A program made the position numbers and the translations under genes. The notes under the pieces were generated by a model that was not told where the DNA came from, did not search any database, and saw only the letters and a list, made by a program, of their open reading frames with translations. From Microcaldota archaeon (lineage in GTDB: Archaea; Micrarchaeota; Micrarchaeia; Micrarchaeales; CABMGC01), in assembly GCA_021792235.1 (NCBI GenBank), contig JAJYVC010000022.1:1-15719 (forward strand): a stretch of DNA of 15,719 nt, read 5' to 3'. Positions 14,449-15,719 of the stretch are shown piece after piece. Each line of letters starts with the position of its first letter. The stretch's first letter is position 1.

Positions 14449-14449
14449 C

Positions 14450-15719
14450 CTATTTCCTGCTGATGTATTCGGAATATTTGAGCAGTTCTACAAGTGACCT
14501 GACTGCGGAATCAGGAGAATCATACACGGGCAAGCCAGCACTCTCCATCATTATCTTGTGCATCCTAGTATAATCTGCGCCTATGCTCAGGACTATCATG
14601 GGCTTGTCGGTCTTCTCCTTGAAGCTTATAAGCTTTGCGGCGACTCTGGAGTCAGCGCCAGGAGTCTGGAAAAGGGCTATCACAAGGAACATATCTATGC
14701 CGGCCTCTGCGCTTAGTATGGACATGGCGTCGCCGTACCTTTTTTCATCGGCATCACCGGCAAGATCGAGTGGTATGCGCGTGTTTACTAAAGGAGGCAT
14801 GACTTTCTTCAGGGCCAGCTTTCCCTTATCGGAAAGCTCTGCGAGTTGAAGGTGGCCGGAAACTCCTATGGCATCTGCAACTAAAACCCCAGCTCCTCCG
14901 CCGTTTGTGATCACTGCCACTTTGCCGCCCTTTGGTAGCGGCTCGCTGCTGAGTATCTTCGCATAATGTATCAGGTCACTGATATCCTCGGCTATTGTAA
15001 ATCCGTACTGCCTGAAGAGAGCCTCGTGGGCCTCGTAGTTTCCAGCAAGAGCCGCAGTGTGAGACATGGCAGCCGCGGTGCCTGCGGCGGTCCTGCCAGC
15101 CTTGAGTACCACTATGGGCTTGATCTTGGTTATCTTCTTAGCGATATTAATGAACTCCGTGCCTCTCTTTATACCCTCTATGTACATCAGGATGACCTTG
15201 GTCTCGGGATCGTTCATCAGGTATTCGAGTATATCGACCTCATCTATGTGCGCCGCATTGCCATATGACACGAATTTGGAGAGGCCGAAGCCCTCGCCAG
15301 AGATCATATCAAGAACGGTGCTGCCAACTGCACCGCTCTGGCATACAAAGCTAACTCCGCCTATTGAAGGCCTGCTAAGCTTGAAGGTTGGCAGGAAGAG
15401 AGTATCCACCCTTGACCTAGGATCCATTACCCCGAGGCAGTTTGGCCCGAGGGTAGGCATATTGTATTTATCTGCTATACTTACAAGCTGGGCCTGCAGC
15501 CCATCATTGCCTATTTCAGAGAAGCCTCCGCTGACAACCACTACGGTCTTCACCTTGGCCTTGCCGCACTCCTCGAGCGCTTCTGGAACGAACGGTGCGG
15601 GTATGGATATCACGGCCAGGTCTATACTGTCTTTTATGTCGAGCACGCTGCTGTACGTCTTTATGCCCATTATCTCCTGGGCAGCATTCTTGTTAACCGC
15701 ATATATCCTGCCAGAATAT
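14450..15719 (-). CDS. ADP-forming acetyl/acyl-CoA synthetase, alpha-type subunit (partial, N-terminus off window)
   Basis: 423 residues are visible and the frame stays open to the right edge (SGRIYAVN before MGIKTY), so the methionine at 15670 is internal. The order is that of the NDP-forming acyl-CoA synthetase alpha subunit: CoA-binding Rossmann domain (DLAVISIPAPFVPEAL, GPNCLGVMDP), succinyl-CoA-ligase-like domain (SFVCQSGAVGS, SYGNAAHIDE), the phosphohistidine loop SHTAALAG (histidine codon at 15059-15061) and the third domain with TNGGGAGVLVADA. The enzyme converts acyl-CoA, ADP and phosphate to acid, CoA and ATP, giving substrate-level ATP from sugar or amino-acid fermentation. It ends after the alpha part with no ATP-grasp beta domain attached, so the beta subunit must lie elsewhere. 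Perhaps 45 residues are missing (estimate from the family). Confidence 0.93.
   Translation of the reverse strand, partial: YSGRIYAVNKNAAQEIMGIKTYSSVLDIKDSIDLAVISIPAPFVPEALEECGKAKVKTVVVVSGGFSEIGNDGLQAQLVSIADKYNMPTLGPNCLGVMDPRSRVDTLFLPTFKLSRPSIGGVSFVCQSGAVGSTVLDMISGEGFGLSKFVSYGNAAHIDEVDILEYLMNDPETKVILMYIEGIKRGTEFINIAKKITKIKPIVVLKAGRTAAGTAAAMSHTAALAGNYEAHEALFRQYGFTIAEDISDLIHYAKILSSEPLPKGGKVAVITNGGGAGVLVADAIGVSGHLQLAELSDKGKLALKKVMPPLVNTRIPLDLAGDADEKRYGDAMSILSAEAGIDMFLVIALFQTPGADSRVAAKLISFKEKTDKPMIVLSIGADYTRMHKIMMESAGLPVYDSPDSAVRSLVELLKYSEYISRK

Noticed and set aside
1..15719. CRISPR arrays, tRNA/rRNA genes, insertion sequences
   Set aside because: No regularly spaced repeats, cloverleaf-like sequences, transposase genes or terminal repeats were seen; all spacers are about 110 nt or shorter.

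Overview
The window is a gene-dense archaeal chromosome segment. It carries a 20S proteasome alpha subunit, the archaeal exosome (Rrp4, Rrp41, Rrp42), RNA polymerase subunit P, ribosomal protein eL43 (L37Ae), a histone, MCM and Orc1/Cdc6, all archaeal information-processing markers. The order psmA - SBDS - rrp4 - rrp41 - rrp42 - eL43 - rpoP is the classical euryarchaeal superoperon order. The frequent ATA and AGG codons, very short spacers, histone and small gene sizes would fit an ARMAN/Micrarchaeota-type DPANN archaeon or a related euryarchaeote. That lineage guess is inference only.

Layout. Positions 1-838 (minus) hold the N-terminal part of a presenilin/signal-peptide-peptidase-like intramembrane aspartyl protease, abutting mcm (849-2915, minus). 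A compact divergent promoter separates mcm from metG (3010-4521, plus). Next comes a plus-strand cassette: histone (4620), zinc-ribbon protein of unknown function (4829), PRC-barrel protein (5385). It converges at a perfect inverted repeat (5628-5649) on the minus-strand proteasome/exosome/ribosome operon, which runs from psmA (9918) down to rpoP (5643) and includes an unrecognised 121-residue protein between eL43 and rpoP. Upstream lie two minus-strand helical genes of almost identical length (177 and 176 residues) that look like paralogues of an unknown family. Opposite gene B starts a plus-strand operon: Mrp/NBP35-like P-loop ATPase - orc1/cdc6 - mre11. It converges on an ADP-forming acyl/acetyl-CoA synthetase alpha-type subunit (minus) that runs off the right edge.

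How the genes work together. Replication (Orc1/Cdc6 loader, MCM helicase), repair (Mre11), chromatin (histone), RNA processing and decay (exosome), ribosome maturation (SBDS), translation (MetRS, eL43), transcription (RpoP) and protein turnover (proteasome, membrane protease) are interleaved in tightly packed, often translationally coupled operons (TAATG, GTGA and TGATG overlaps). Many starts are preceded by GTGAT 3-5 nt upstream, and this was used to choose several start codons.

No RNA gene, CRISPR array, IS element or prophage was seen, and no spacer exceeds about 110 nt. The best candidates for something undescribed are the paralogous helical pair (9987-11129), the presenilin homologue without a usual start codon, the CxxC-less Mrp, the Mre11 with a substituted metal-ligand motif, and the histone / zinc-ribbon / PRC-barrel cassette.
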